From assembly GCA_947310385.1 (NCBI GenBank), contig CAMZJQ010000042.1, positions 62,001 to 126,000 of the forward strand: a stretch of 64,000 nucleotides of DNA. The letters are read 5' to 3'. This document shows, piece after piece, positions 27,401 to 39,400 of this stretch. The first letter of the stretch is position 1, and each line of letters starts with the position of its first letter. This stretch comes from Nephrotoma appendiculata. Taxonomy: Eukaryota > Arthropoda > Insecta > Diptera > Tipulidae. Below the pieces are notes generated by a model. The model saw only the letters and a list, made by a program, of their open reading frames with translations. It was not told the origin of the DNA and searched no databases. Both the position numbers and the translations under genes were made by a program.

Positions 27401-30400
27401 GAGATGAGTTTCTATTCCGACTATAAAAGATAAGATTTTAGAATTCTCCGCTTTAATTAACCTCAATATCAAGCTGCATTCAAAATTTCATGTTGATATC
27501 ATGAATGAAAGTACTTTATTTTGAGTTTTAAATTTTCATACGACACAATCCATTCGTTAGTTCGATTTAGCGTTATGTACAATTTCGATTAATTTTTCCC
27601 ATGTAACTTTTTTTTTATCATTCGTAGAGAAATGTCGCATTCTAGAAAAGTTCTTAGAATTTAATTTTCTACAAATCTAGATTCTTTCGAAATTGGTCCA
27701 GCCACCAGGAGATGGGTTTCTATTCCGACTATAATAGTTAAGATTTTAGAATTCTCCGCTTTTATTAACCTCAATATCAAGCTGCATTCAAAATTTCATG
27801 TTGATATCATGAATGGAAGTACTATTTTTTTGAGTTTTAAATTTTCATACGACACAATCCATTCGTTAATTCGATTTAGCGTTATGTACAATTTCGATTA
27901 ATTTTTCCCATGTAACTTTTTTTTTATCATTCGTAGAAAAATGTCGCGTTCTAGAAAAGTTCTTAGAATTTAATTTTCTACAAATCTAGATTCTTTCGAA
28001 ATTGGTCCAGCCACCAGGAGGTGAGTTTCTATTCCGACTATAATAGTTAAGATTTTAGAATTCTGCGCTTTTATTAACCTCAATATCAAGCTGCATTCAA
28101 AATTTCATGTTGATATCATGAATGGAAGTACTATTTTTTTGAGTTTTAAATTTTCATACGACACAATCCATTCGTTAGTTCGATTTAGCGTTATGTACAA
28201 TTTCGATTAATTTTTCCCATGTAACTTTTTTTTTATCATTCGTAGAGAAATGTCGCATTCTACAAAAGTTCTTAGAATTTAATTTTCTACAAATCTAGAT
28301 ACTTTCGAAATTGGTCCAGCCACCAGGAGATGAGTTTCTATTCCGACTATAATAGTTAAGATTTTAGAATTCTGCGCTTTTATTAACCTCAATATCAAGC
28401 TGCATTCAAAATTTCATGTTGATATCATGAATGGAAGTACTATTTTTTTGAGTTTTAAATTTTCATACGACACAATCCATTCGTTAGTTCGATTTAGCGT
28501 TATGTACAATTTCGATTAATTTTTCCCATGTAACTTTTTTTTTATCATTCGTAGAGAAATGTCGCATTCTAGAAAAGTTCTTAGAATTTAATTTTCTACA
28601 AATCTAGATTCTTTCGAAATTGGTCCAGCCACCAGGAGATGAGTTTCTATTCCGACTATAATAGTTAAGATTTTAGAATTCTCCGCTTTTATTAACCTCA
28701 ATATCAAGCTGCATTCAAAATTTCATGTTGATATCATGAATGGAAGTACTATTTTTTTGAGTTTTAAATTTTCATACGACACAATCCATTCGTTAGTTCG
28801 ATTTAGCGTTATGTACAATTTCGATAAATTTTTCCCATGTAACTTTTTTTTTATCATTCGTAGAGAAATGTCGCATTCTAGAAAAGTTCTTAGAATTTAA
28901 TTTTCTACAAATCTAGATTCTTTCGAAATTGGTCTAGCCACCAGGAGATGAGTTTCTATTCCGACTATAATAGTTAAGATTTTAGAATTCTCCGCTTTTA
29001 TTAACCTCAATATCAAGCTGCATTCATAATTTCATGTTGATATCATGAATGGAAGTACTATTTTTTTGAGTTTTAAATTTTCATACGACACAATCCATTC
29101 GTTAGTTCGATTTAGCGTTATGTACAATTTCGATTAATTTTTCCCATGTAACTTTTTTTTTATCGTTCGTAGAAAAATGTCGCATTCTAGAAAAGTTCTT
29201 AGAATTTAATTTTCTACAATACTAGATTCTTTCGAAATTGGTCCAGCCACCAGGAGATGAGTTTCTATTCCGACTATAATAGTTAAGATTTTAGAATTCT
29301 CCGCTTTTATTAACCTCAATATCAAGCTGCATTCAAAATTTCATGTTGATATCATGAATGGAAGTACTATTTTTTTGAGTTTTAAATTTTCATACGACAC
29401 AATCCATTCGTCAGTTCGATTTAGCGTTATGTACAATTTCGATTAATTTTTCCCATGTAACTTTTTTTTATCATTCGTAGAAAAATGTCGCATTCTAGAA
29501 AAGTTCTTAGAATTTAATTTTCTACGAATCTAAATTCTTTCGAAATTCGTCCAGCCACCAGGAGATGAGTTTCTATTCCGACTATAATAGTTAAGATTTT
29601 AGAATTCTCCGCTTTTATTAACCTCAATATCAAGCTGCATTCAAAATTTCATGTTGATATCATGAATGGAAGTACTATTTTTTTGAGTTTTAAATTTTCA
29701 TACGACACAATCCATTCGTTAGTTCGATTTAGCGTTATGTACAATTTCGATTAATTTTTCCCATGTAACTTTTTTTTTATCATTCGTAGAGAAATGTCGC
29801 ATTCTAGAAAAGTTCTTAGAATTTAATTTTCTACAAATCTAGATTTTTTCGAAATTGGTCCAGCCACCAGGAGATGAGTTTCTATTCCGACTATAATAGT
29901 TAAGATTTTAGAATTCTCCGCTTTTATTAACCTCAATATCAAGCTGCATTCATAATTTCATGTTGATATCATGAATGGAAGTACTATTTTTTTGAGTTTT
30001 AAATTTTCATACGACACAATCCATTCGTTAGTTCGATTTAGCGTTATGTACAATTTCGATTAATTTTTCCCATGTAACTTTTTTTTTATCATTCGTAGAG
30101 AAATGTCGCATTCTAGAAAAGTTCTCAGAATTTAATTTTCTACAAATCTAGATTCTTTCGAAATTGGTCCAGCCACCAGGAGATGAGTTTCTATTCCGAC
30201 TATAATAGTTAAGATTTTAGAATTCTCCGCTTTTATTAACCTCAATATCAAACTGCATTCAAAATTTCATGTTGATATCATGAATGGAAGTACTATTTTT
30301 TTGAGTTTTAAATTTTCATACGACACAATCCATTCGTTAGTTCGATTTAGCGTTATGTACAATTTCGATTAATTTTTCCCATGTAACTTTTTTTTTATCA

Positions 30401-31727
30401 TTCGTAGAGAAATGTCGCATTCTAGAAAATTTCTTAGAATTTCATTTTCTACAAATCTAGATTCTTTTGAAATTGGTCCAGCCACCAGGAGATGAGTTTC
30501 TATTCCGACTATAATAGTTAAGATTTTAGAATTCTCCGCTTTTATTAACCTCAATATCAAGCTGCATTCAAAATTTCATGTTGATATCATGAATGGAAGT
30601 ACTATTTTTTTGAGTTTTAAATTTTCATACGACACAATCCATTCATTAGTTCGATTTAGCGTTATGTACAATTTCGATTAATTTTTCCCATGTAACTTTT
30701 TTTTTATCATTCGTAGAAAAATGTCGCATTCTAGAAAAGTTCTTAGAATTTAATTTTCTACAAATCTAGATTCTTTCGAAATTGGTCCAGCCACCAGGAG
30801 ATGAGTTTCTATTCCGACTATAATAGTTAAGATTTTAGAATTCTCCGCTTTTATTAACCTCAATATCAAGCTGCATTCAAAATTTCATGTTGATATCATG
30901 AATGGAAGTACTATTTTTTTGAGTTTTAAATTTTCATACGACACAATCCATTCGTTAGTTCGATTTAGCGTTATGTACAATTTCGATTAATTTTTCCCAT
31001 GTAACTTTTTTTTTATCATTCGTAGAGAAATGTCGCATTCTAGAAAAGTTCTTAGAATTTAATTTTCTACAAATCTAGATACTTTCGAAATTGGTCCAGC
31101 CACCAGGAGATGAGTTTCTATTCCGAATATAATAGTTAAGATTTTAGAATTCTGCGCTTTTATTAACTTCAATATCAAGCTGCATTCAAAATTTCATGTT
31201 GATATCATGAATGGAAGTACTATTTTTTTGAGTTTTAAATTTTCATACGACACAATCCATTCGTTAGTTCGATTTAGCGTTATGTACAATTTCGATTAAT
31301 TTTTCCCATGTAACTTTTTTTTTATCATTCGTAGAGAAATGTCGCTTTCTAGAAAAGTTCTTAGAATTTAATTTTCTACAAATCTAGATTCTTTCGAAAT
31401 TGGTCCAGCCACCAGGAGATGAGTTTCTATTCCGACTATAATAGTTAAGATTTTAGAATTGTCCGCTTTTATTAACCTCAATATCAAGCTGCATTCAAAA
31501 TTTCATGTTGATATCATGAATGGAAGTACTATTTTTTTGAGTTTTAAATTTTCATACGACACAATCCATTCGTTAGTTCGATTTAGCGTTATGTACAATT
31601 TCGATTAATTTTTCCCATGTAACTTTTTTTTTATCATTCGTAGAGAAATGTCGCATTCAATAAAAGTTCTTAGAATTTAATTTTCTACAAATCTAGATAC
31701 TTTCGAAATGGGTCCAGCCACCAGGAG

Positions 31728-33334
31728 ATGAGTTTCTATTCCGACTATAAACCTGATGAATGTTACTTTACATACTTGAATAATTGTAATCAAACAACCT
31801 TAACTTCCATTGAAATCGATTATGATTCCGTGGTACAAAAGATTTCCGAACTTAAAGATGATTTTTCATCCGGCCCTGACGGTCTACCATCCATCGTCAT
31901 AAAAAACTGCAGTGATTTTCTTGCTCAGCCACTGACGACACTTTTCCAAAAGTCACTTTCGCTTGGAATTTTTCCATCCATTTGGAAAAGCTCTTTTATA
32001 GTTCCAATTCATAAGAACGGCTGCAAATCAGACATCTGTAATTACCGACCTATTGCAAAATTGTCTAGTATTCCTAAGTTGTTTGAAAGTATTGTGTATG
32101 ATTCACTGTACTTTCATTGTAAACCGTTGTTTCCGACAATCAGCATGGCTTTCTCAAAGCACGGTCCACGACCACAAACCTTATTGAATTCACTTCACAA
32201 ACACTAAATACGATGGAAGCAGGAAAAGAGGTTGACGTTATTTTCACCGATTTTAGCAAGGCGTTTGACAGGATTTCTCATGAAGTTATTTTGTTTAAGC
32301 TTAGGGTCCTTGGCTTTCCTCCCCAAATTCTCCGTTGGGTGGGCTCTTATCTCAAAGGCCGTTTATACCATGTTCTATTCAGGTCATCAGTATCAACTCA
32401 TATATCAGCAACATCTGGAGTGCCCCAGGGCAGCCATCTGGGGCCAATTTTTTTCATTCTATCAATCAACGACGCTGATTGTTTAATAAAAAATTCATCG
32501 ATATCTATATACGCCGATGACATGAAGATTTACAAACGGATTTCAAACATTACCGACAAGAGCCTATTACAATCCGACCTCAATAACTTCTCCACTTGGT
32601 GTTCAAAGAACAACCTTGATCTGAACGTGGGTAAATGTCAGACAATCACCTACTCTCGAAAACGTGTACAGTCCATTTCTCGCAACTATTACATTAACAG
32701 CGATGCAATTACCAGAGCCAGTTCTGTTCGTGATTTGGGAGTCATTTGCGACAGTGAATTGAATTTCAGACAACACATCGATCGTATTATCAATCAAGCC
32801 AACTCTGCCCTCGGTTTCATCAAGCGTTGGTCGAAAGAATTCGATGATCCTTATGTTACGAAGGCTCTCTATTCAACATTCGTTCGTCCCCTGCTCGAGT
32901 ATGCTAGCCAGGTGTGGTCGCCTTATCATGAGGTTCATATTAAGAGGATTGAAGCAGTCCAGCGAAGATTTCTTCGCTTTGCTTTACGGGGGCTACCGTG
33001 GGTGGACATGTTCAACCTGCCTCCATATCAGGATCGTCTAAAGCTAATTAAATTACAACCACTTAGTAAGCGCCGAGTTGCTGCAGACGTGGTTTTCATT
33101 CATCAAATACTAACCGGAAGTATCGATTCTCCAGTTCTGCTTGGTAAAATTAATCTAAATATAAATTCACGAGATTTAAGAACGGTACCTATGTTTAGAA
33201 TCGACCCTCATCGAACTGATTACGGAAAGTATGAGCCCGTCTCTAGAATGCTGTTCGAAGCTAATCAGCACTTCCATTTGATCGATTTTAATATGACGAA
33301 ACGCATGTTGAAAAAACATTTTTATTTTTCTTGA
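31728..33334 (+). pseudogene. Reverse transcriptase, frameshifted (copy 1)
   Basis: Two fragments make up one RT gene. The first (31728-32207) begins at a satellite ATG, gives MSFYSDY from satellite bases, and covers RT N-terminal blocks SGPDGLPS, PIHKNG and NYRPIA. A T run at 32130-32132 has three Ts where copy 3 has four. The frame shifts there and stops at 32205-32207. The second fragment (32213-33334, 373 codons) can start at the internal methionine equivalent to residue 163 of copy 3. It holds the catalytic core: FTDFSKAF (motif A), SGVPQGS (motif B), YADD (motif C), then DLGVI and the LLEYASQVW region. Tryptophan is kept at the position that is cysteine in copy 3. An in-frame TAG at 31671 precedes the ATG. 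Without frameshifting no complete RT can be made; the second fragment retains catalytic residues but lacks the fingers region. Confidence 0.93.
31746..31750 (+). repeat. Left target-site copy, retroelement 1 (TATAA)
   Basis: The satellite reads ccgactataatagttaag. The left flank ends ...gactataa and the right flank resumes tataatagttaag at 33703, so TATAA is present on both sides. It could be a 5 bp target-site duplication, or partly a by-product of the ATT tail ending in similar bases. Confidence 0.65.
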
Positions 33335-33411
33335 TTATAGTTTGATGTTTTATTTAACTTATTTGTTTTTGTTTGTTTCATTTTATTCTGCTTTATTTTA
33401 TCTATTTTAAA

Positions 33412-33430
33412 TCTGCTTGTACTAAGCAGA
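33412..33430 (+). other. Stem-loop in 3' UTR, copy 1
   Basis: tctgctt pairs perfectly with aagcaga around a gtact loop (7 bp stem, 5 nt loop). It is identical in the other two copies. A role in RNA recognition or 3' processing is possible but unproven. Confidence 0.6.
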
Positions 33431-33643
33431 CTCGACTTCCGTTTTCCTTCCGTCTGCGATGGGTATCGTTTTGCTTGACTATTCACTTAGCTATTCATTT
33501 ATAATCATATTTGATTTTTATACTTTACATATTTAGCCATTTCAACATTCAATTTTTCAATTTCACTGGTTAGGCAACTCGATATCCTTGTTTATAATTC
33601 ACTTGAATTATACTCAAAAAAATAATAATAATACAGATGGAGA

Positions 33644-33664
33644 CTCCCCGCGCGCGGTTGGGAG
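33644..33664 (+). other. G+C-rich hairpin before the tail, copy 1
   Basis: ctccc pairs with gggag around cgcgcgcggtt; the overlapping ccgcgcgcgg is itself a 10 bp palindrome. It sits about 20 bases before the ATT tail, where LINE RTs are known to recognise their own RNA ends. It stands out sharply against the A+T-rich surroundings. Confidence 0.6.
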
Positions 33665-33685
33665 GGGTAATAGGTCATTGGGATA

Positions 33686-33703
33686 ATTATTATTATTATT
33701 ATT
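33686..33703 (+). repeat. (ATT)6 tail of retroelement 1
   Basis: Six ATT units run directly into the TATAA of the resumed monomer. Short 3' repeats in place of poly(A) are typical of several non-LTR clades, including I, CR1 and L2 groups. The last base overlaps the target-site copy, so the junction is ambiguous by a base or so. Confidence 0.85.
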
Positions 33704-36179
33704 ATAATAGTTAAGATTTTAGAATTCTGCGCTTTTATTAACCTCAATATCAAGCTGCATTCAAAATTTCATGTTGATATCATGAATGGAAGTACTATTT
33801 TTTTGAGTTTTAAATTTTCATACGACACAATCCATTCGTTAGTTCGATTTAGCGTTATGTACAATTTCGATTAATTTTTCCCATGTAACTTTTTTTTTAT
33901 CATTCGTAGAGAAATGTCGCATTCTACAAAAGTTCTTAGAATTTAATTTTCTACAAATCTAGATACTTTCGAAATTGGTCCAGCCACCAGGAGATGAGTT
34001 TCTATTCCGACTATAATAGTTAAGATTTTAGAATTCTGCGCTTTTATTAACCTCAATATCAAGCTGCATTCAAAATTTCATGTTGATATCATGAATGGAA
34101 GTACTATTATTTTGAGTTTTAAATTTTCATACGACACAATCCATTCGTTAGTTCGATTTAGCGTTATGTACAATTTCGATTAATTTTTCCCATGTAACTT
34201 TTTTTTATCATTCGTAGAGAAATGTCGCATTCTAGAAAAGTTCTTAGAATTTAATTTTCTACAAATCTAGATTCTTTCGAAATTGGTCCAGCCACCAGGA
34301 GATGAGTTTCTATTTCGACTATAATAGTTAAGATTTTAGAATTCTCCGCTTTTATTAACCTCAATATCAAGCTGCATTCAAAATTTCATGTTGATATCAT
34401 GAATGGAAGTACTATTTTTTTGAGTTTTAAATTTTTATACGACACAATACATTCGTTAGTTCGATTTAGCGTTATGTACAATTTCGATTAATTTTTCCCA
34501 TGTAACTTTTTTTTTATCATTCGTAGAGAAATGTCGCATTCTAGAAAAGTTCTTAGAATTTAATTTTCTACAAATCTAGATTCTTTCGAAATTGGTCCAG
34601 CCACCAGGAGATGAGTTTCTATTCCGACTATAATAGTTAAGATTTTAGAATTCTCCGCTTTTATTAACCTCAATATCAAGCTGCATTCAAAATTTCATGT
34701 TGATATCATGAATGGAAGTACTATTTTTTTGAGTTTTAAATTTTCATACGACACAATCCATTCGTTAGTTCGATTTAGCGTTATGTACAATTTCGATTAA
34801 TTTTTCCCATGTAACTTTTTTTTTATCATTCGTAGAAAAATGTCGCATTCTAGAAAATTTCTTAGAATTTAATTTTCTACAAATCTAGATTCTTTCGAAA
34901 TTGGTCCAGCCACCAGGAGATGAGTTTCTATTCCGACTATAATAGTTAAGATTTTAGAATTCTCCGCTTTTATTAACCTCAATATCAAGCTGCATTCAAA
35001 ATTTCATGTTGATATCATGAATGGAAGTACTATTTTTTTGAGTTTTAAATTTTCATACGACACAATCCATTCCTTAGTTCGATTTAGCGTTATGTACAAT
35101 TTCGATTAATTTTTCCCATGTAACTTTTTTTTATCATTCGTAGAGAAATGTCGCATTCTAGAAAAGTTCTTAGAATTTAATTTTCTACAAATCTAGATTC
35201 TTTCGAAATTGGTCCAGCCACCAGGAGATGAGTTTCTATTCCGACTATAATAGTTAAGATTTTAGAATTCTCCGCTTTTATTAACCTCAATATCAAGCTG
35301 CATTCAAAATTTCATGTTGATATCATGAATGAAAGTATGTACTATTTTTTTGAGTTTTAAATTTTCATACGACACAATCCATTCGTTAGTTCGATTTAGC
35401 GTTATGTACAATTTCGATTAATTTTTCCCATGTAACTTTTTTTTATCATTCGTAGAGAAATGTCGCATTCTAGAAAAGTTCTTAGAATTTAATTTTCTAC
35501 AAATCTAGATTCTTTCGAAATTGGTCCAGCCACCAGGAGATGAGTTTCTATTCCGACTATAATAGTTAAGATTTTAGAATTCTCCGCTTTTATTAACCTC
35601 AATATTAAGCTGCATTCAAAATTTCATATTGATATCATGAATGGAAGTACTATTTTTTTGAGTTTTAAATTTTCATACGACACAATCCATTCGTTAGTTC
35701 GATTTAGCGTTATGTACAATTTCGATAAATTTTTCCTATGTAACTTTTTTTTTATCATTCGTAGAGAAATGTCGCATTCTAGAAAAGTTCTTAGAATTTA
35801 ATTTTCTACAAATCTAGATTCTTTCGAAATTGGCCCAGCCACCAGGAGATGAGTGTCTATTCCGACTATAATAGTTAAGATTTTAGAATTCTCCGCTTTT
35901 ATTAACCTCAATATCAAGCTGCATTCAAAATTTCATGTTGATATCATGAATGGAAGTACTATTTTTTTGAGTTTTAAATTTTCATACGACACAATCCATT
36001 CGTTAGTTCGATTTAGCGTCATGTACAATTTCGATTAATTTTTCCCATGTAACTTTTTTTTTATCATTCGTAGAGAAATGTCGCATTCTAGAAAAGTTCT
36101 TAGAATTTAATTTTCTACAAATCTAGATTCTTTCGAAATTGGTCCAGCCACCAGGAGATGAGTTTCTATTCCGACTATA

Positions 36180-36488
36180 ATAGTTAAGATTTTAGAATTC
36201 TCCGCTTTTATTAACCTCAATATCAAGCTGCATTCAAAATTTCATGTTGATATCATGAATGGAAGTACTATTTTTTTGAGTTTTAAATTTTCATACGACA
36301 CAATCCATTCGTTAGTTCGATTTAGCGTTATGTACAATTTCGATTAATTTTTCCCATGTAACTTTTTTTTTATCATTCGTAGAGAAATGTCGCATTCTAG
36401 AAAAGTTCTTAGAATTTAATTTTCTACAAATCTAGATTCTTTCGAAATTGGTCCAGCCACCAGGAGATGAGTTTCTATTCCGACTATA
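36180..36488 (+). repeat. Representative satellite monomer (309 bp)
   Basis: This copy is close to the array consensus; I set the phase to begin at atagttaag, just after the site where the retroelement inserted. It is about 30% G+C. Landmarks in order: agaattct palindrome, gcttttattaacc, tgatatca palindrome, agtact, a T7 run, cattcgttagttcgattt, tgtaca, catgtaac followed by a T run, ttctagaa palindrome, aatctagatt palindrome, tttcgaaa palindrome, the least A+T-rich stretch ggtccagccaccaggag, then atgagtttctattccgac. I do not recognise the satellite family. Confidence 0.9.
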
Positions 36489-39400
36489 ATAGTTAAGATT
36501 TTAGAATTCTCCGCTTTTATTAACCTCAATATCAAGCTGCATTCATAATTTCATGTTGATATCATGAATGGAAGTACTATTTTTTTGAGTTTTAAATTTT
36601 CATACGACACAATCCATTCGTTAGTTCGATTTAGCGTTATGTACAATTTCGATTAATTTTTCCGATTTAACTTTTTTTTTATCATTCGTAGAGAAATGTC
36701 GCATTCTAGAACAGTTCTAAGAATTTAATTTTCTACAAATCTAGATTCTTTCGAAATTGGTCCAGCCACCAGGAGATGAGTTTCTATTCCGACTATAATA
36801 GTTAAGATTTTAGAATTCTCCGCTTTTATTAACCTCAATATCAAGCTGCATTCAAAATTTCATGTTGATATCATGAATGGAAGTACTATTTTTTTGAGTT
36901 TTAAATTTTCATACGACACAATCCATTCGTTAGTTCGATTTAGCGTTATGTACAATTTCGATTAATTTTTCCCATGTAACTTTTTTTTTATCATTCGTAG
37001 AGAAATGTCGCATTCTATAAAAGTTCTTAGAATTTAATTTTCTACAAACCTAGATTCTTTCAAAAATGGTCCAGCCACCAGGAGATGAGTTTCTATTCCG
37101 ACTATAATAGTTAAGATTTTAGAATTCTCTGCTTTTATTAACCTCAATATCAAGCTGCATTCAAAATTTCATGTTGATATCATGAATGGAAGTACTATTT
37201 TTTTGAGTTTTAAATTTTCATACGACACAATCCATTCGTTAGTTCAATTTAGCGTTATGTACAATTTCGATTAATTTTTCCCATGTAACTTTTTTTTATC
37301 ATTCGTAGAAAAATGTCGCATGCTAGAAAAGTTCTTAGAATTTAATTTTCTACAAATCTAGATTCTTTCGAAATTGGTCCAGCCACCAGGAGATGAGTTT
37401 CTATTCCGACTATAATAGTTAAGATTTTAGAATTCTCCGCTTTTATTAACCTCAATATCAAGTTGCATTCAAAATTTCATGTTGATATCATGAATGGAAG
37501 TACTATTTTTTTGAGTTTTAAACTTTCATACGACACAATCCATTCGTTAGTTCGATTTAGCGTTATGTACAATTTCGATTAATTTTTCCCATGTAACTTT
37601 TTTTTATCATTCGTAGAGAAATGTCGCATTCTAGAAAAGTTCTTAGAATTTAATTTTCTACAAATCTAGATACTTTCGAAATTGGTCCAGCCACCAGGAG
37701 ATGAGTTTCTATTCCGACTATAATAGTTAAGATTTTAGAATTCTGCGCTTTTATTAACCTCAATATCAAGCTGCATTCAAAATTTCATGTTGATATCATG
37801 AATGGAAGTACTATTTTTTTGAGTTTTAAATTTTCATACGACACAATCCATTCGTTAGTTCGATTTAGCGTTATGTACAATTTCGATTAATTTTTCCCAT
37901 GTAACTTTTTTTTATCATTCGTAGAGAAATGTCGGATTCTAGAAAAGTTCTTAGAATTTAATTTTCTACAAATCTAGATTCTTTCGAAATTGGTCCAGCC
38001 ACCAGGAGATGAGTTTCTATTCCGACTATAATAGTTAAGATTTTAGAATTCTCCGCTTTTATTAACCTCAATATCAAGCTGCATTCAAAATTTCATGTTG
38101 ATATCATGAATGGAAGTACTATTTTTTTGAGTTTTAAATTTTCATACGACACAATCCATTCGTTAGTTCGATTTAGCGTCATGTACAATTTCGATTAATT
38201 TTTCCCATGTAACTTTTTTTTTATCATTCGTAGAGAAATGTCGCATTCTAGAAAAGTTCTTAGAATTTAATTTTCTACAAATCTAGATTCTTTCGAAATT
38301 GGTCCAGCCACCAGGAGATAAGTTTCTATTCCGACTATAATAGTTAAGATTTTAGAATTCTCCGCTTTTATTAACCTCAATATCAAGCTGCATTCAAAAT
38401 TTCATGTTGATATCATGAATGGAAGTACTATTTTTTTGAGTTTTAAATTTTCATACGACACAATCCATTCGTTAGTTCGATTTAGCGTTATGTACAATTT
38501 CGATTAATTTTTCCCATGTAACTTTTTTTTTATCATTCGTAGAGAAATGTCGCATTCTAGAAAAGTTCTTAGAATTTCATTTTCTACAAATCTAGATTCT
38601 TTAAAAATTGGTCCAGCCACCAGGAGATGAGTTTCTATTCCGACTATAATAGTTAAGATTTTAGAATTCTCCGCTTTTATTAACCTCAATATCAAGCTGC
38701 ATTCATAATTTTATGTTGATATCATGAATGGAAGTACTATTTTTTTGAGTTTTAAATTTTCATACGACACAATCCATTCGTTAGTTCGATTAAGCGTTAT
38801 GTACAATTTCGATTAATTTTTCCCATGTAACTTTTTTTTATCATTCGTAGAGAAATGTCGCATTCTAGAAAAGTTCTTAGAATTTAATTTTCTACAAATC
38901 TAGATTCTTTCGAAATTGGTCCAGCCACCAGGAGATGAGTTTCTATTCCGACTATAAAAGATAAGATTTTAGAATTCTCCGCTTTAATTAACCTCAATAT
39001 CAAGCTGCATTCAAAATTTCATGTTGATATCATGAATGAAAGTACTTTATTTTGAGTTTTAAATTTTCATACGACACAATCCATTCGTTAGTTCGATTTA
39101 GCGTTATGTACAATTTCGATTAATTTTTCCCATGTAACTTTTTTTTTATCATTCGTAGAGAAATGTCGCATTCTAGAAAAGTTCTTAGAATTTAATTTTC
39201 TACAAATCTAGATTCTTTCGAAATTGGTCCAGCCACCAGGAGATGGGTTTCTATTCCGACTATAATAGTTAAGATTTTAGAATTCTCCGCTTTTATTAAC
39301 CTCAATATCAAGCTGCATTCAAAATTTCATGTTGATATCATGAATGGAAGTACTATTTTTTTGAGTTTTAAATTTTCATACGACACAATCCATTCGTTAG

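Larger units (their letters stand above)
1..31750. repeat. Satellite array, segment 1 (about 103 monomers of ~309 bp)
   Basis: The whole segment is one head-to-tail tandem repeat; anchors such as ccaccaggagatgag recur every 308-310 bases (starts at 213, 521, 829, 1138, 1448 and so on). All monomers face the same way. Neighbours differ by a few substitutions and by the length of a T run (about 6-9, up to 14). No reading frame longer than about 63 codons exists and none looks selected. The window opens in mid-monomer, so the array continues to the left. The segment ends where retroelement copy 1 interrupts a monomer after its TATAA. Confidence 0.98.
31751..33702 (+). mobile_element. 5'-truncated non-LTR retrotransposon, copy 1
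   Basis: This 1952 bp insert interrupts a monomer between TATAA and tagttaag. It is much richer in G+C than the satellite and codes for the RT domain and C-terminal part of a LINE-type polyprotein. It ends with a 3' UTR, a G+C-rich hairpin and an (ATT)6 tail, with no long terminal repeats. Full-length elements of such families are usually 4-6 kb and also encode ORF1 and an endonuclease; both are absent, so this is a truncated, non-autonomous fragment. The lack of RNase H and the motif style suggest a jockey/CR1-type clade, which I cannot settle without a tree. Copies 2 and 3 are at the same monomer position with the same truncation. Confidence 0.93.
33335..33702 (+). other. 3' UTR and tail of retroelement 1
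   Basis: Non-coding from the stop codon to the tail. It is A+T-rich, with a stem-loop at 33412-33430, an (AAT)n-like stretch near 33620-33633, a G+C-rich hairpin at 33644-33664, and the (ATT)6 tail. A single base (gtttttgttt near 33365) differs from gtttttattt in copies 2 and 3. No AATAAA signal is evident. Confidence 0.85.
25100..36660. repeat. Retroelement-containing HOR, unit 1
   Basis: The unit is defined by diagnostic variants in fixed order: ttccgatttaac with agaacagttctaag (25132-25190), gtcggattc (near 26402), ttctttaaaaattgg (near 27066), ctataaaagataag (near 27420), gaatgaaagtactttattttgag (near 27505), agatgggtttc (near 27713), cattcaataaaag (near 31655), then the retroelement, gaattctgcgc, cattctacaaaag and atttttatac...aatacattc (near 34430). 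The same order repeats in units 2 and 3. The left edge lies somewhere in 24.9-25.1 kb; upstream monomers (for example gattaagcg near 24481) do not match the equivalent part of unit 2. Confidence 0.85.

Noticed and set aside
1..31750. CRISPR array
   Set aside because: The repeats are contiguous ~309 bp units with no unique spacers, and the RT is of LINE type, not a CRISPR-associated RT.
32232..32486. Short frames of 64-84 codons overlapping the RT in other frames on both strands (also in copies 2 and 3)
   Set aside because: They lie wholly inside the RT frame, are identical in all copies, and look like shadow frames of the RT gene.
31751..33702. LTR retrotransposon or endogenous retrovirus
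   Set aside because: There are no LTRs, protease, integrase or RNase H. The SGVPQGS and YADD motifs with the DLGVI...LLEYASQVW region and the ATT tail are those of a non-LTR element.
36310..36340. CENP-B box in the satellite
   Set aside because: ttcgatttagcgtta has the TTCG and spaced A but not the CGGG half of the box, so it does not meet the core consensus.
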